From contig JAFGLW010000024.1 in assembly GCA_016927905.1 (NCBI GenBank), positions 81,950 to 145,949 of the forward strand: a stretch of DNA of 64,000 nt. Direction: 5' to 3'. This stretch comes from a candidate division CSSED10-310 bacterium (GTDB lineage: Bacteria; CSSED10-310; JAFGJC01). The notes under the pieces are model-generated. The model did no database searches. It was not told where the DNA came from and worked only from the letters and a program-made list of their open reading frames with translations. Positions within the stretch are counted from its first letter, which is position 1; every line of letters starts with the position of its first letter. The position numbers and the translations under genes were made by a program. Of the stretch, positions 8,659 through 18,113 are shown piece after piece.

Positions 8659-9518
8659 TCGAGATTGTGAATCTGCTTGTCAGGGGGGAAGGTTATGTCA
8701 GCCGGTACGAAACCCAGCGCATACCGCTTGTGCCGGGAGATTACTGCCTGGTCGAATCGGATATCGGCATCCAGTTGGCCCGGGTGATGTGTCCGCCCAG
8801 GATTATCAAGAAACGCTTCATTTCCGAAAATGAATTTCCTCGGAAGGTCATCCGGAAAGCTCTGGATGAAGACCTGGCGAAAATTGAAAGCATCGAAAAA
8901 CTGGAGAGGGAAGCATTTGAATTCTGCCTGGAGCGGATCGAGGAGCGTGGCATGACCATGAAACTCATCAAAGTGATCTCAGCGTTTGACCGCTCCAGGG
9001 CGATCTTCATGTTTACCGCTGAAGGCCGGGTTGATTTCCGGGATCTGGTCCGCGATCTGGCGCATCGGCTCAAAACGCGCATTGAGATGAGGCAGATCGG
9101 TGTCCGGGATGAAGCCCGGCTTATGGGGGGAATCGGCAACTGCGGGCTACCACTGTGCTGTCTGACATTTTTAAAGGATTTTCATCCTGTTTCCATCAAG
9201 ATGGCAAAAGATCAGGGATTGAGTCTGATACCCTCCAAAATATCGGGTCTGTGCGGACGGTTGATGTGCTGCCTGCAATATGAGCATGCGCATTATGCGG
9301 ATCAGATCAAAACGATGCCCAAAGTGAATAAACGGGTCACGACACCCCGGGGCGATGGGAAAGTCAAACAGCTGAATATCCTCAAATCGCTCGTGATGGT
9401 TGAACTTGCCGACGGGGAGATTGCCGAGTTCAAAGTGGATCAGATCAAAATGATTTCAGCTGCCGGCGAATCCGAAGCGGTCCCCCAAAAAAATAACTCC
9501 GCAGCATCCGAAGAATAA
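8655..9518 (+). CDS. ricT: PSP1-domain protein RicT (YaaT)
   Basis: I start at the ATG at 8655, which overlaps the tmk stop; the track's 8595 start would intrude into tmk. The 287-residue protein has the PSP1 core with its conserved cysteines (GNCGLPLCCLTFLKDF, then GLCGRLMCCLQYE), which in Bacillus bind iron-sulfur clusters in the RicA/RicF/RicT complex acting on RNase Y-dependent mRNA processing. The basic segment RDEARLMGGIG precedes the first Cys group. The C-terminal 25 residues are probably disordered. RicA and RicF homologues are not in this window. Confidence 0.92.
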   Translation: MIEIVNLLVRGEGYVSRYETQRIPLVPGDYCLVESDIGIQLARVMCPPRIIKKRFISENEFPRKVIRKALDEDLAKIESIEKLEREAFEFCLERIEERGMTMKLIKVISAFDRSRAIFMFTAEGRVDFRDLVRDLAHRLKTRIEMRQIGVRDEARLMGGIGNCGLPLCCLTFLKDFHPVSIKMAKDQGLSLIPSKISGLCGRLMCCLQYEHAHYADQIKTMPKVNKRVTTPRGDGKVKQLNILKSLVMVELADGEIAEFKVDQIKMISAAGESEAVPQKNNSAASEE

Positions 9519-9536
9519 ACAGGCCGGTTCCCGGGT

Positions 9537-10904
9537 TCATTCGGATTGAAACTTGTCCAGAACCGATGCGACGATCGCATGACTTTTCATTCCATGGGAG
9601 GATTTGATCAGGACCGTATCCGAAGATCGGAGAATGGCCAGGAGCGCATCGGTCACTTGTTCCGTTGAATCGCAGTAAAGCGCGCGGATACCGCTGGACA
9701 GAGCAGCGTCCGCCGCCTCTTTCATCAGGGGACCGTAACACAAAAAAAGATCGATCTGCAGTTCCGATACCAGATATCCGATATTCCGGTGGGCGCGCAC
9801 GGATTCATCACCCAGTTCCAGCATGTCGCCCAGAACCGCGATGCATCGGTTCGGTCCGGCAAGTTCCCTGAGCATCTCAAGACTTCTGATCATGGACAGC
9901 GGGGCCGCGTTGTAGCTGTCATCGATCAGTGTAATGCCGTTCACTCTGATGATCCGGCTGCGATGCGGGGAGATCACGGCCTCATCGAATCCCGCTTGAA
10001 TCAATTCAGGCGAAACGCCCGAATGCCGGGCCAGGGCGATCACTGCCAGCGCATTTGAGATGTTGTGTCTGCCGGTCAGCGGCAATCCATAACGGATTGA
10101 AGCGGTACTGGACGGATCGGACACCCGGAATTCCGATCGATCCGGGGTCATGTAATAATCCAGACAGCGGTAATCCCCCGATTCGAATCCATAGGTGACC
10201 GTAAATCCCTCCCGATATGATTGCATGATCAGGGCGTCATCTGCATTTAAAACACGAAGTTGGCTGCCGGTCAAATATTTGAAAAGCTTGGTTTTTTCGG
10301 TTCTGATTCCTTCGAGATCCTTTAAAAATTCCGTATGAGAATCGGCGATGCAGGTCAAACAAACGGCTGTGGGCGACAGAATCGGACCCAGAATATCCAT
10401 CTCGCCCGGTCTGGAAATTCCCGCTTCGATAATGGCGGTTCGATGGTGGGTGTTCATTCCCATGACCGTTAAAGGCACACCGATCAGGCCGTTCAGGTTC
10501 AGATGGGTGCCGTGGGTGGGGATGTGTTTTGAGAAAACGGCATAAGCAATGTCCTTGGTGGTTGTTTTTCCGTGACTGCCGGTAATGGCCACAACCGGAT
10601 AATCAAACCGTTTCCTGTAGGATGCAGCCAATGTCTGCAGTGCCGCCAGGGTATCGGGAACCCTCAGAAGATGCGGGTTCGTTCCAAGGAAATCAAATCT
10701 TACCACAGCCCCGCAAGCTTTCCTTTTCAAAGCTTCTGTCACGAAATCATGCCCGTCGTATTTCTCCCCCTGCAGGGCAAAATAGAGATCACCCGCTTGC
10801 ATTGTCCGGGTGTCGATGGAAATGCCCCGGCACATGAGACCGGGTCTCAGAGTGTGTCCGGCGGCAATTGATTCAGCGATTTGAGTCAGATCAAGCGGAT
10901 CCAT
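9537..10904 (-). CDS. murF: UDP-N-acetylmuramoyl-tripeptide--D-Ala-D-Ala ligase
   Basis: This Mur ligase adds the D-Ala-D-Ala dipeptide in cytoplasmic peptidoglycan precursor synthesis. The N-terminal domain has the MurF-type ISIDTRTMQAGDLYFALQG. The ATP-binding loop is ITGSHGKTTTKDI. The central and C-terminal domains show ALAVIALARHSG and IDDSYNAAPLSM, which are diagnostic for MurF over MurE or MurC. I choose ATG at 10904 because GGGGAG lies just upstream; the track's 10922 start lacks a good site. It overlaps the end of the membrane-bound SpeE-like gene by 14 bases and is probably co-transcribed with it. The rest of the dcw cluster is absent. Confidence 0.95.
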   Translation of the reverse strand: MDPLDLTQIAESIAAGHTLRPGLMCRGISIDTRTMQAGDLYFALQGEKYDGHDFVTEALKRKACGAVVRFDFLGTNPHLLRVPDTLAALQTLAASYRKRFDYPVVAITGSHGKTTTKDIAYAVFSKHIPTHGTHLNLNGLIGVPLTVMGMNTHHRTAIIEAGISRPGEMDILGPILSPTAVCLTCIADSHTEFLKDLEGIRTEKTKLFKYLTGSQLRVLNADDALIMQSYREGFTVTYGFESGDYRCLDYYMTPDRSEFRVSDPSSTASIRYGLPLTGRHNISNALAVIALARHSGVSPELIQAGFDEAVISPHRSRIIRVNGITLIDDSYNAAPLSMIRSLEMLRELAGPNRCIAVLGDMLELGDESVRAHRNIGYLVSELQIDLFLCYGPLMKEAADAALSSGIRALYCDSTEQVTDALLAILRSSDTVLIKSSHGMKSHAIVASVLDKFQSE

Positions 10905-13140
10905 GAACGCTCCCCGCATCACGCAGTATGATCAAAGACAGGGACGTCGCGCACAGCATGATACTGAGAAAGAAAACGACATAAATCAAGCCGAAAACGG
11001 GAATAAGGAAACCTGCGGTTGCGAAAGCTCCAGCCGCCGATCCGAGCAGATCAAATCCGTACAGATAACCGGTGCGGTCCGGGATAATCCTGGATGCGAA
11101 AGTAAAATGCATTCCGCCCAGAAATCCAAATCCGAATGCGAATCCGTCCAGAAAAATCTCGGGTATCTTCCCTCCGCTCCAGCCTGGATAAAAAGGACCC
11201 AGAATGAACAGGGCCAGGATGATCTGGATCAGCCCCACCATCCGGACACGGATTCTGGCCGCTGGTTTGAACCGGATGGCGGCAGTGCTGCCGGTCAGAA
11301 GGCCCGCCGTGAATATGGCCAGTAGAATTCCCGTGCGCAGGTAGGCAGCTCCTGTGGAGAGTTGAAGAAGTAGGACCAGGAGTATTTCGAACGATATCGA
11401 TGCAAATCCCACCGCCGAAACACTACCGTAAAGCCCCGCCAGCGGTTTCCGGCGGCCCCAGAAAAACAGGCCGGTCACCACGATCAACATGCCGGTGGCC
11501 AGATAACGACCATTCCGGAAAGATAAAAATCCTGAAACTCCGGAGAACTGAGATCGCCATAGATCAAAATATGCTGTAAACAGAACAGGATGCATGTCCC
11601 GATTCAAAACGAACGATGATCTCAACACCATTTTCTCGAGCCGGTCGAGCTTATGACGATTCATCCGGAACGGAAGATAGGCATCGCTGATATAAAATGA
11701 CTCGATATTTCTGAGTTGAAGACGCCGCAGAATGACATCCGGATCCCCGGCAGGACCGTCCGGATCACGCCGGGCCAGAATTCCGAGAGGTTCTCCCGGA
11801 ATGGCCAGGACAGACTTCTCGTCGAAAACAGCTGTCAGGGTGCCGATTGCGGTCCGAATGTACCTTTCCTGCTGAGGGCTGAAAACATTTTCCGATGACT
11901 GGATGCGAAAATAATAAAGCCCGCCGGATTTCAGAACCCGGCGGATTTCCCGGTAGTATTCCGCTGTGTAAAACCGGTTGTAGGCAATGGAACTCGGTTC
12001 TGGAGCGCAGGAGATAATCACATCGTACGAAAACGATTTCAATTTCTCCAGAAACCGCCGGGCATCGGCTTGAATAACCTCGACTTTCGGATGGTCGAAT
12101 CCAGCAATCAAATGCTCCAATTGATCGAATGCAGCCATTTCCAGCGGTGACCTGTCCAGCAGAACCAATGTTACGGATTCGACCGGATGTTTCAGAATTT
12201 CCGGTACGATCCCCGAATAACCTCCTTCCAGCACCAGAACCCTGCGGGGATCGGGGTGACTGCCCAGGGGCAGATGGGCAGTTTCTTCTGCGGTCAGAGG
12301 ATCGTAGCTGTGGCTGAGTATCGATCCGTTCAGCAGAAAGGAAATTTCGTTTTCCCGGCTGATCAGATGCAGTTTCCCGTATGGTGTTTCCCGTGAATCC
12401 AATATCGTGAATCCCGGCCAAAGAATTTCGTCCATCCACCGGTCCGCTTTTCCAGACAGGGGAGAAAGAAACACTGCCGGCACGACCAGAAACAGAAGAA
12501 AACGGTGCATTCTTCCGAAGATCGGCTGAAGAGCGGCATAGGCGGAAAGAAGAACTGCAGATGCGACACATGCGATGGCCAGGCTGTTGAAACGACCGGC
12601 AAAAACAATCCGATGGATCAAAGCGCCAATCAGAGCGCCGGCAGCCTCCCATGCATAAAACCATGCCGGACCTCTCGATCCCAGGGATGTTGACCGAATC
12701 CGATGAACGGCTGCGGAAAAGGCGGCTCCGGAACAGAAGCAGAAGGGAGCGAGAAACAAAAGAACAACTCCCGCAATCTGAACAAAACCGGCGATTTCAC
12801 CGGGTGCCAGCCGGAGAATCGTTCGGCAGAATCGAAAAGCCACAACCGTCAATGGCGCAAAATATGCCAGCACCGGCAACAGCCGCGCCAGATGACAATT
12901 CCTGGACTGCAACGGCTTCGTGTTGAACACGATGCTCCCGATTCCACCCCAGAACAGCCAGCTTCCGAAAAGAGCGCCCAGGGTCAATTCGTTGCCTTGG
13001 GACGATGCCAGAAGTTCCCTCACCGTCAGTATCTGAACGGTCAAAGTGGAGAATCCCAGCGCGAACGCAGCCGGCATCAGCGAGTTGATTGCGCGCCTTC
13101 CGCCCGGAGCGCTCATGTCGGTTATCCGGTCACTGTCCAT
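10891..13140 (-). CDS. Polytopic membrane protein with spermidine-synthase-like domain
   Basis: This 749-residue protein has about six hydrophobic segments at the N-terminus, a soluble spermidine-synthase-like Rossmann domain (about residues 240-480), and another group of about six membrane segments at the C-terminus. In the SAM-binding region, motif I is VLVLEGGYSGIVPEIL, close to but not the usual VLxIGGGxG. YYREIRRVLKSGGLYYF closes the fold. Such TM-SpeE-TM proteins are common in uncultivated lineages and have no defined substrate. Aminopropyl transfer is not assured, since key polyamine-site residues cannot be confirmed by eye. The start is uncertain; MSAPGG at 13116 or MPAAF at 13077 are alternatives. 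Confidence 0.8.
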   Translation of the reverse strand: MDSDRITDMSAPGGRRAINSLMPAAFALGFSTLTVQILTVRELLASSQGNELTLGALFGSWLFWGGIGSIVFNTKPLQSRNCHLARLLPVLAYFAPLTVVAFRFCRTILRLAPGEIAGFVQIAGVVLLFLAPFCFCSGAAFSAAVHRIRSTSLGSRGPAWFYAWEAAGALIGALIHRIVFAGRFNSLAIACVASAVLLSAYAALQPIFGRMHRFLLFLVVPAVFLSPLSGKADRWMDEILWPGFTILDSRETPYGKLHLISRENEISFLLNGSILSHSYDPLTAEETAHLPLGSHPDPRRVLVLEGGYSGIVPEILKHPVESVTLVLLDRSPLEMAAFDQLEHLIAGFDHPKVEVIQADARRFLEKLKSFSYDVIISCAPEPSSIAYNRFYTAEYYREIRRVLKSGGLYYFRIQSSENVFSPQQERYIRTAIGTLTAVFDEKSVLAIPGEPLGILARRDPDGPAGDPDVILRRLQLRNIESFYISDAYLPFRMNRHKLDRLEKMVLRSSFVLNRDMHPVLFTAYFDLWRSQFSGVSGFLSFRNGRYLATGMLIVVTGLFFWGRRKPLAGLYGSVSAVGFASISFEILLVLLLQLSTGAAYLRTGILLAIFTAGLLTGSTAAIRFKPAARIRVRMVGLIQIILALFILGPFYPGWSGGKIPEIFLDGFAFGFGFLGGMHFTFASRIIPDRTGYLYGFDLLGSAAGAFATAGFLIPVFGLIYVVFFLSIMLCATSLSLIILRDAGSVHGSA

Positions 13141-13214
13141 GCCGTATGACCCGGTGAAACAATGGTTGTTTCTCCGGCCGCTTTTGATAAGATGATTTCG
13201 GAAGGAGCCGATTC

Positions 13215-14318
13215 ATGAACGCTGCAGGATGTTTATCGCTGCGCAGGCAAATAACGGTCTTCGGACACCTTCTTGCCGTTTTGAATTTGGTTTCTCCGTC
13301 ATATTCAAATTCTATCACAATCACGGCGATCGCATCGAATGCTTCCCACGAAATTCCGGTCGTGAAGGAAAACGGTACCGATTATCTCATTCTCCCGGAT
13401 CTTCTCCAATACCTGGATATCGAATGGGAATGGGATTACCTGCACGGGATCATCCATATCCATCATCGGGACCACATGGTACGTGTTGCGGAAGGTGTTG
13501 CCGGCGGGCTGGTGGATGGGAACCTGGTGGATTTTTCCGCATCCAATATCCAGCGGGACAATCAATTTTTCGTTCCGGTTGATTTCATCCCTGAGATTCT
13601 GATGTCTGTTGGGGAGGGAAATTTTGCCTGGGAGTCCGATGGGTACCGGATTCTGGATCTTTCCGGTGAAGTATCCGGAATCGCCCCCGGGATCCACGAA
13701 CAGCTGGTCGTGGTCATCGATCCCGGTCACGGCGGGGAAGACAACGGGATGTGGCTGGCTTCGGGAATCTGGGAGAAACAGGTGACATTCCACCTGGCGG
13801 ATCGCCTGGCGTCCATTCTCAGGACAAGGCTGGGAGTGTCGGTGGAGATGACTCGGAGTGGAGATGAAACGGTATCGATCGAGCAGAGGAAGGTGGTCGC
13901 GAACGCTTCCAAAGCGGACCTGTTCATCGGTATTCATCTGGGTTCAGACCAGGATCTGGCCGGGAACGGATTCAATATCTATGTATCCGGCACGGCCGTC
14001 ACCCCCGATGATCCCGGATCCAGGCTGTTTTACTGGGAAGAAACTCCGGCAAGCGTTCAGGCTGAATCGCTTCAACATGCCAGGGGAATCGGAAATGCTC
14101 TTGCCGAGACGGCTCCCGGAACAAAGTGGAGTATCAAGCAATTGAACCTGAAAATTCTGAAGGGACTGGCGATCCCGGGATGCATCATCGAGTTGAACGA
14201 AAAGATGACATTTTATGGAGATCTTGATCTGAGTCGGGGCGCAGGTCTTCGCCGCACCTCGGAAGCCCTGTTCGATGCAATCAAGATATCCCTGATCGCG
14301 AAGCGTTCCGATGAATGA
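13215..14318 (+). CDS. N-acetylmuramoyl-L-alanine amidase (Amidase_3) with N-terminal copper-amine-oxidase-like domain
   Basis: A signal-like N-terminus is followed by a beta-rich domain resembling the copper-amine-oxidase N-terminal fold found on envelope enzymes (about residues 35-155). The zinc amidase domain begins at VVVIDPGHGGEDNG. The Glu ligand lies in GIWEKQVTFHLADRL, the His in LFIGIHLGS, and the catalytic Glu in CIIELNEKM. The His loop is usually ISIHAN, so GIHLGS is divergent, although the zinc His is kept. The enzyme would cleave peptide stems from muramic acid outside the cytoplasm. GGAAGGAG precedes the ATG. The stop overlaps the next gene by 8 bases. Confidence 0.9.
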   Translation: MNAAGCLSLRRQITVFGHLLAVLNLVSPSYSNSITITAIASNASHEIPVVKENGTDYLILPDLLQYLDIEWEWDYLHGIIHIHHRDHMVRVAEGVAGGLVDGNLVDFSASNIQRDNQFFVPVDFIPEILMSVGEGNFAWESDGYRILDLSGEVSGIAPGIHEQLVVVIDPGHGGEDNGMWLASGIWEKQVTFHLADRLASILRTRLGVSVEMTRSGDETVSIEQRKVVANASKADLFIGIHLGSDQDLAGNGFNIYVSGTAVTPDDPGSRLFYWEETPASVQAESLQHARGIGNALAETAPGTKWSIKQLNLKILKGLAIPGCIIELNEKMTFYGDLDLSRGAGLRRTSEALFDAIKISLIAKRSDE

Positions 14319-14943
14319 AAACTCGCTGGAACCAATCTCCGCGCCGGTAAAGGATCGATCGAGGTTTTGGTTTTATATCCCCTTTATTCTGGCAGCGGTG
14401 GTTGCCGGAATTCTTTGGATTGCCGTTCCCAGGGATTCCGTTTCGACGGTGCCGGCGACCGGATCCGGAAAGCCGGATTACCGGATATCGCTTCGGAAGC
14501 GGGAAGTTCACATCTATTTTCCGGATGAAGCCTTCGGCTGGACCACCGAAATGAGAGTACTCGAGGGATGCGTAAATGAGAGAGAGGAAATCGGGCAGTG
14601 CATCCATGAGTTGATTTCGGGTCCTGGGCGAAGGAGCGACAGGATTCTCCCGGAACGTCTTGTTCTGGATGATGTTTATCAGGATATGCGCGGTATTGTT
14701 TATCTGGATTTTCATTTCCCTCAGGAGTATTTCAATGTCGGCGGAATTCTATCGGAACAAAAAGCCGTCGATGCCATTTTGAAAACCATTGAATCGAATT
14801 TTCCCCGGGTTCAGGGCATCCGTATTCTGTTTAATGGTGAGACCGGAGATACTTTTGCAGGGCATATCGATATTTCCAGACCTTTTGAACTTCAGCAGGA
14901 ATCCGGCCGGATTCATGAGAATCTGGAATCGGAACGAGGATGA
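14311..14943 (+). CDS. GerMN-domain membrane-anchored protein
   Basis: The 210-residue product has one N-terminal membrane helix (FYIPFILAAVVAGILWIAV), then a GerMN domain at about residues 65-190: VHIYFPDEAFGW, a basic IHELISGPGRRSD, and VYLDFHFPQEYF. The domain was named from Bacillus GerM, a spore-envelope protein, but is widespread in non-sporulating bacteria next to amidases. Overlaps with the amidase (8 bases) and rdgB (4 bases) indicate tight coupling. In Bacillus, gerM is followed by rph and rdgB (ysnA); here the order is kept but rph is missing. Sporulation cannot be inferred from this gene alone. Confidence 0.87.
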   Translation: MNENSLEPISAPVKDRSRFWFYIPFILAAVVAGILWIAVPRDSVSTVPATGSGKPDYRISLRKREVHIYFPDEAFGWTTEMRVLEGCVNEREEIGQCIHELISGPGRRSDRILPERLVLDDVYQDMRGIVYLDFHFPQEYFNVGGILSEQKAVDAILKTIESNFPRVQGIRILFNGETGDTFAGHIDISRPFELQQESGRIHENLESERG

Positions 14944-15542
14944 AATCCATCGTCATTGCATCCCGTAATACAGGGAAAATCACCGAAATCACCGAAATCA
15001 TGCAGGGTTTGGCCGTCACATGGATTCCGGGAACCGCCATCAATCCGCCGCCGCAGGTGATTGAAAAAGGTTCAACCTATCGGGAAAATGCACTCAGAAA
15101 GGCCAGGGCTTTCACCCTGGCCACTCACCTGCCGTCCCTGGCGGATGATTCGGGCCTTGAAATAGACGCTCTGAACGGGATGCCGGGTGTCAGATCCAAC
15201 CGGTACTTCGGGGAAACACTGGCGGATCCGCACAAGGTCGAATGCCTGCTGGAAGCGTTGAAAGATGTGCCGGATAACCGGCGGACGGCACGGTTTCGAT
15301 GTGTTGCCCTCCTGGCAGACGAATCGACGGTTCTGGTGGAATCGAATTGTATCGTGGAAGGTTTTATTCTGCGTCAGCCGATCGGGAATTCCGGATTCGG
15401 TTATGATCCGGTGTTTTATTATCCCCGGTTGAACAGAACATTCGCCGAATTGACACCCGGTGAAAAAAGTGCGATTTCCCACCGGGGAAAAGCAATGAGA
15501 GAGATCCGTGGTTTTCTGTTGCGGACAGAATCTGACTCATGA
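14940..15542 (+). CDS. rdgB: Non-canonical purine NTP pyrophosphatase (RdgB/HAM1)
   Basis: This house-cleaning enzyme hydrolyses dITP, ITP and XTP to monophosphates. All family motifs are present: [12 protein letters not shown] at the N-terminus, [27 protein letters not shown] and ISHRGKAM. The length (200 residues) is normal. ATG overlaps the previous stop. A 9-bp DNA tandem repeat near the start only encodes ITEITEI and looks incidental. The tRNA array begins 46 bases downstream. Confidence 0.96.
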   Translation: MKSIVIASRNTGKITEITEIMQGLAVTWIPGTAINPPPQVIEKGSTYRENALRKARAFTLATHLPSLADDSGLEIDALNGMPGVRSNRYFGETLADPHKVECLLEALKDVPDNRRTARFRCVALLADESTVLVESNCIVEGFILRQPIGNSGFGYDPVFYYPRLNRTFAELTPGEKSAISHRGKAMREIRGFLLRTESDS

Positions 15543-15588
15543 TATGAATGCGAGGTTGCGGATGGCATTCGACAGGATGCAATCGACG

Positions 15589-15662
15589 CGGGGCGTAGCG
15601 CAGCCTGGTAGCGCATCTGCTTTGGGAGCAGAGGGCCGGAGGTTCAAATCCTCTCGCCCCGA
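15589..15662 (+). tRNA. tRNA-Pro (anticodon TGG)
   Basis: A full cloverleaf can be drawn: acceptor CGGGGCG/CGCCCCG, D-stem GCGC/GCGC, anticodon stem TCTGC/GCAGA with loop TTTGGGA, and T-loop TTCAAAT. The 3' CCA is not encoded. Confidence 0.97.
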
Positions 15663-15690
15663 ACCGTCCGGTGGGGGAGACCTGCCGCTT

Positions 15691-15764
<74 letters not shown>

Positions 15765-15783
15765 AAGAACGGATCGTTTTTAC

Positions 15784-15858
15784 GGTGAGTGTAGCTCAGC
15801 CGGTTAGAGCGCCTGACTGTGGATCAGGAGGTCGAGGGTTCGAATCCCTTCACTCACC
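15784..15858 (+). tRNA. tRNA-His (anticodon GTG)
   Basis: Acceptor GTGAGTG pairs with CACTCAC, and an extra G at 15784 pairs with the discriminator C at 15858, the G-1:C73 hallmark of tRNA-His. The anticodon loop is CTGTGGA. CCA is not encoded. Confidence 0.97.
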
Positions 15859-15898
15859 CTGTGTTTTTGAGAAAGCCGGTCGGGAAATATGATTCATT

Positions 15899-15972
<74 letters not shown>

Positions 15973-16001
15973 TATTGCCAGGGAGTCAATGGGAACTTGC
16001 T

Positions 16002-16083
16002 GCGAGGATGGCGGAAATGGCAGACGCGCTGGACTTAGGATCCAGTGTCCACGGACGTGGGGGTTCAACTCCCCCTCCTCGCA
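16002..16083 (+). tRNA. tRNA-Leu (anticodon TAG)
   Basis: This is a class II tRNA with acceptor GCGAGGA/TCCTCGC, anticodon stem CTGGA/TCCAG around CTTAGGA, an extended variable arm and a GGGGG/CCCCC T-stem. CCA is not encoded. Confidence 0.96.
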
Positions 16084-16157
16084 GACAAACAAGCCGACCG
16101 CCGGCACATCGATATAACCAGCATGCGGCAGCGTTTTTCGAGTGAGAGGAACATTTC

Positions 16158-17474
16158 ATGATGAAACACCAGATTACTGAAATATCCGCATCTCAGCGGA
16201 AGATAACCATGGAAATCCCCGCTGAGAAAGTATCTGAAGAACTGACCAATGTGTTGAACGAACTGCGGCGCTCCATCAAAATCGACGGATTCCGCCCGGG
16301 CAAAATTCCCACTTCGGTTCTGTTCATGCGCTTCGGGAAGGAAATCAGAAATCAGGTCGCCGAAACCCTCATCGAGAATTCCCTGCACAAAGTGATTGCA
16401 GACAACGGACTCGAACTGGCCGGTCAGCCGGAATTCGGTGAGATCAAGATTGCCGAACACGAACCGTTCGTTTACGAAGTGACCTTTGAAGTTGTTCCCC
16501 AGATCGATGTGTCGGGATATCGGGGCGTCAAGGTCGAGCGGTCCAGGGTCGAAGTCGGGGACCGGGATATCGCGGAAAGCCTGGAACGGGTTCGACAAAG
16601 TCAGGCTACCTGGGAGGTCGTCTCGGATCGTGCCGCCGGGGAAAATGATCAGGTGTTCGGGAAGCTTACATTGTCGGAAAATGGTAAACCGGTTCCAGGA
16701 TGGATAAACCGGAACATGACCGTGACCATCGGTGAAAATACGGTTTTTCCGGACAGTGAATTCGAAAGAAAGCTGATCGGCGCCACTTCGGGAGCGGCCC
16801 ATGAATATGAAATACAGTTCCCTCCGGATTACGATTATTACCGCGATTTTGCCGGAAAACTGATCCGGGCGAATTGGCAGATTTCAGAAATAAAAATGAA
16901 AAGAATACCCGAGATCGATAATGACCTGGCCAAAGACCTGGGACTGGATACGTTGGAGGAGCTGAAGAAACAACTGAGCGACGACATGATCAAACAGCGC
17001 ACTCAACAGGCCCAGGAAGAAGTTCCGGTCAAGATCATCGACACCCTTTTAAATGACAATCCTTTCGATGTGACCGATTACATGGTCGACAAGGAGCTTT
17101 CCGGCATGCTTACAAACAGCCGGTTCGGAGATCAGTCCCAGAATGAGGAATTGAAAAAAATGCTCAGACCGATCGCCGAACGAAACGTCAAACAGCGGAT
17201 TCTCATGGACCGGATCGCGGTACTGGAACATATCGAAGTATCCACCGAGGAAATCGAGAAAGAATTCCAAAAAGCGAACTCCGAATCCGACATGCCGGAA
17301 TCCGAACTGAGGAAAAAGTGGTTTGAGGATGGCCTGTTCGATCTGGCCAGACGGGAGATCATGAGGTGGAAGGCCAACGATTTGGTCGTGGAAAATGCGG
17401 TGGTTACGGAAGTTGATTCATCCGGACCGATAACCGAATCAAAGCGTAAAAAGAAAGAAGAGAACGATGAGTAA
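16158..17474 (+). CDS. tig: Trigger factor, ribosome-associated chaperone
   Basis: This 438-residue protein has the N-terminal ribosome-binding domain with the signature GFRPGKIP. The middle PPIase-like domain is present but divergent, and there is a helical C-terminal chaperone domain from about residue 250. It binds nascent chains at the ribosome exit. The last 25 residues are very charged. Tandem ATGs at 16158 and 16161 are both possible starts behind gaggaac. clpP overlaps the 3' end by 8 bases, keeping the common tig-clpP order; clpX, which usually follows, is missing here. Confidence 0.96.
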   Translation: MMKHQITEISASQRKITMEIPAEKVSEELTNVLNELRRSIKIDGFRPGKIPTSVLFMRFGKEIRNQVAETLIENSLHKVIADNGLELAGQPEFGEIKIAEHEPFVYEVTFEVVPQIDVSGYRGVKVERSRVEVGDRDIAESLERVRQSQATWEVVSDRAAGENDQVFGKLTLSENGKPVPGWINRNMTVTIGENTVFPDSEFERKLIGATSGAAHEYEIQFPPDYDYYRDFAGKLIRANWQISEIKMKRIPEIDNDLAKDLGLDTLEELKKQLSDDMIKQRTQQAQEEVPVKIIDTLLNDNPFDVTDYMVDKELSGMLTNSRFGDQSQNEELKKMLRPIAERNVKQRILMDRIAVLEHIEVSTEEIEKEFQKANSESDMPESELRKKWFEDGLFDLARREIMRWKANDLVVENAVVTEVDSSGPITESKRKKKEENDE

Positions 17475-18069
17475 AACACAAATGAATCTGGTTCCGATTG
17501 TCGTAGAACAGACGGGCCGGGGCGAACGCGCATACGATATTTTCTCCCGACTGCTGAAAGAGAATATCCTGTTTATCGGTACGCCGATCGACGACCAGAT
17601 CGCCAACCTGGTCATCGCACAGCTCCTGTATCTGGAAGCCGAGGATCCCGAAAAGGATATCCATCTCTACATCAACAGCCCGGGCGGCATGGTCACCTCG
17701 GCACTGGCCATTTATGACACGATGCAGTACATCAAACCCGATGTCTCGACCATCTGCGTCGGTCATGCGGACAGCGCTGCAGCGCTTCTTTTGGCCACCG
17801 GCGCCAAAGGAAAACGGTACGCTCTTCGAAATGCACGGATCATGCTGCACCAGCCTATCGGCGGAATTCAGGGGCAGGCATCCGATATCGATATCCAGGC
17901 CCGGGAAATCCTGCGCTTGAAACATCAGATCCAGACCATTCTGATGGAGCATACCGGTCAATCGATCAAGAAAATCGCCGTGGATACCGACAGGGATTTT
18001 TTTATGTCACCCGAAGAAGCCGTGAAATACGGCATCATCGACGATGTCCTGATCAAGAAAACGAAATAA
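17467..18069 (+). CDS. clpP: ATP-dependent Clp protease proteolytic subunit
   Basis: The product is a 200-residue ClpP serine peptidase that forms a tetradecameric chamber with an AAA+ unfoldase. The nucleophile Ser lies in [20 protein letters not shown], the catalytic His in [11 protein letters not shown] and the Asp in [14 protein letters not shown], so the triad is intact. The residues around the nucleophile (GHADSAAA) differ from the usual GQAASMGA: Gln to His and Ala to Asp precede the Ser, and Met-Gly after it are Ala-Ala. It is probably active but possibly specialised. The gene overlaps tig by 8 bases. No clpX follows; the next gene is engB. Confidence 0.95.
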   Translation: MSKTQMNLVPIVVEQTGRGERAYDIFSRLLKENILFIGTPIDDQIANLVIAQLLYLEAEDPEKDIHLYINSPGGMVTSALAIYDTMQYIKPDVSTICVGHADSAAALLLATGAKGKRYALRNARIMLHQPIGGIQGQASDIDIQAREILRLKHQIQTILMEHTGQSIKKIAVDTDRDFFMSPEEAVKYGIIDDVLIKKTK

Positions 18070-18113
18070 TCCGGGAAAACCGGGTTGTTCCGGAACCGGA
18101 CAAGAGCGAACGA

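Noticed and set aside
14981-14999. 9-bp tandem repeat in rdgB
   Set aside because: It encodes ITEITEI inside a conserved protein and has only two copies; a coding coincidence.
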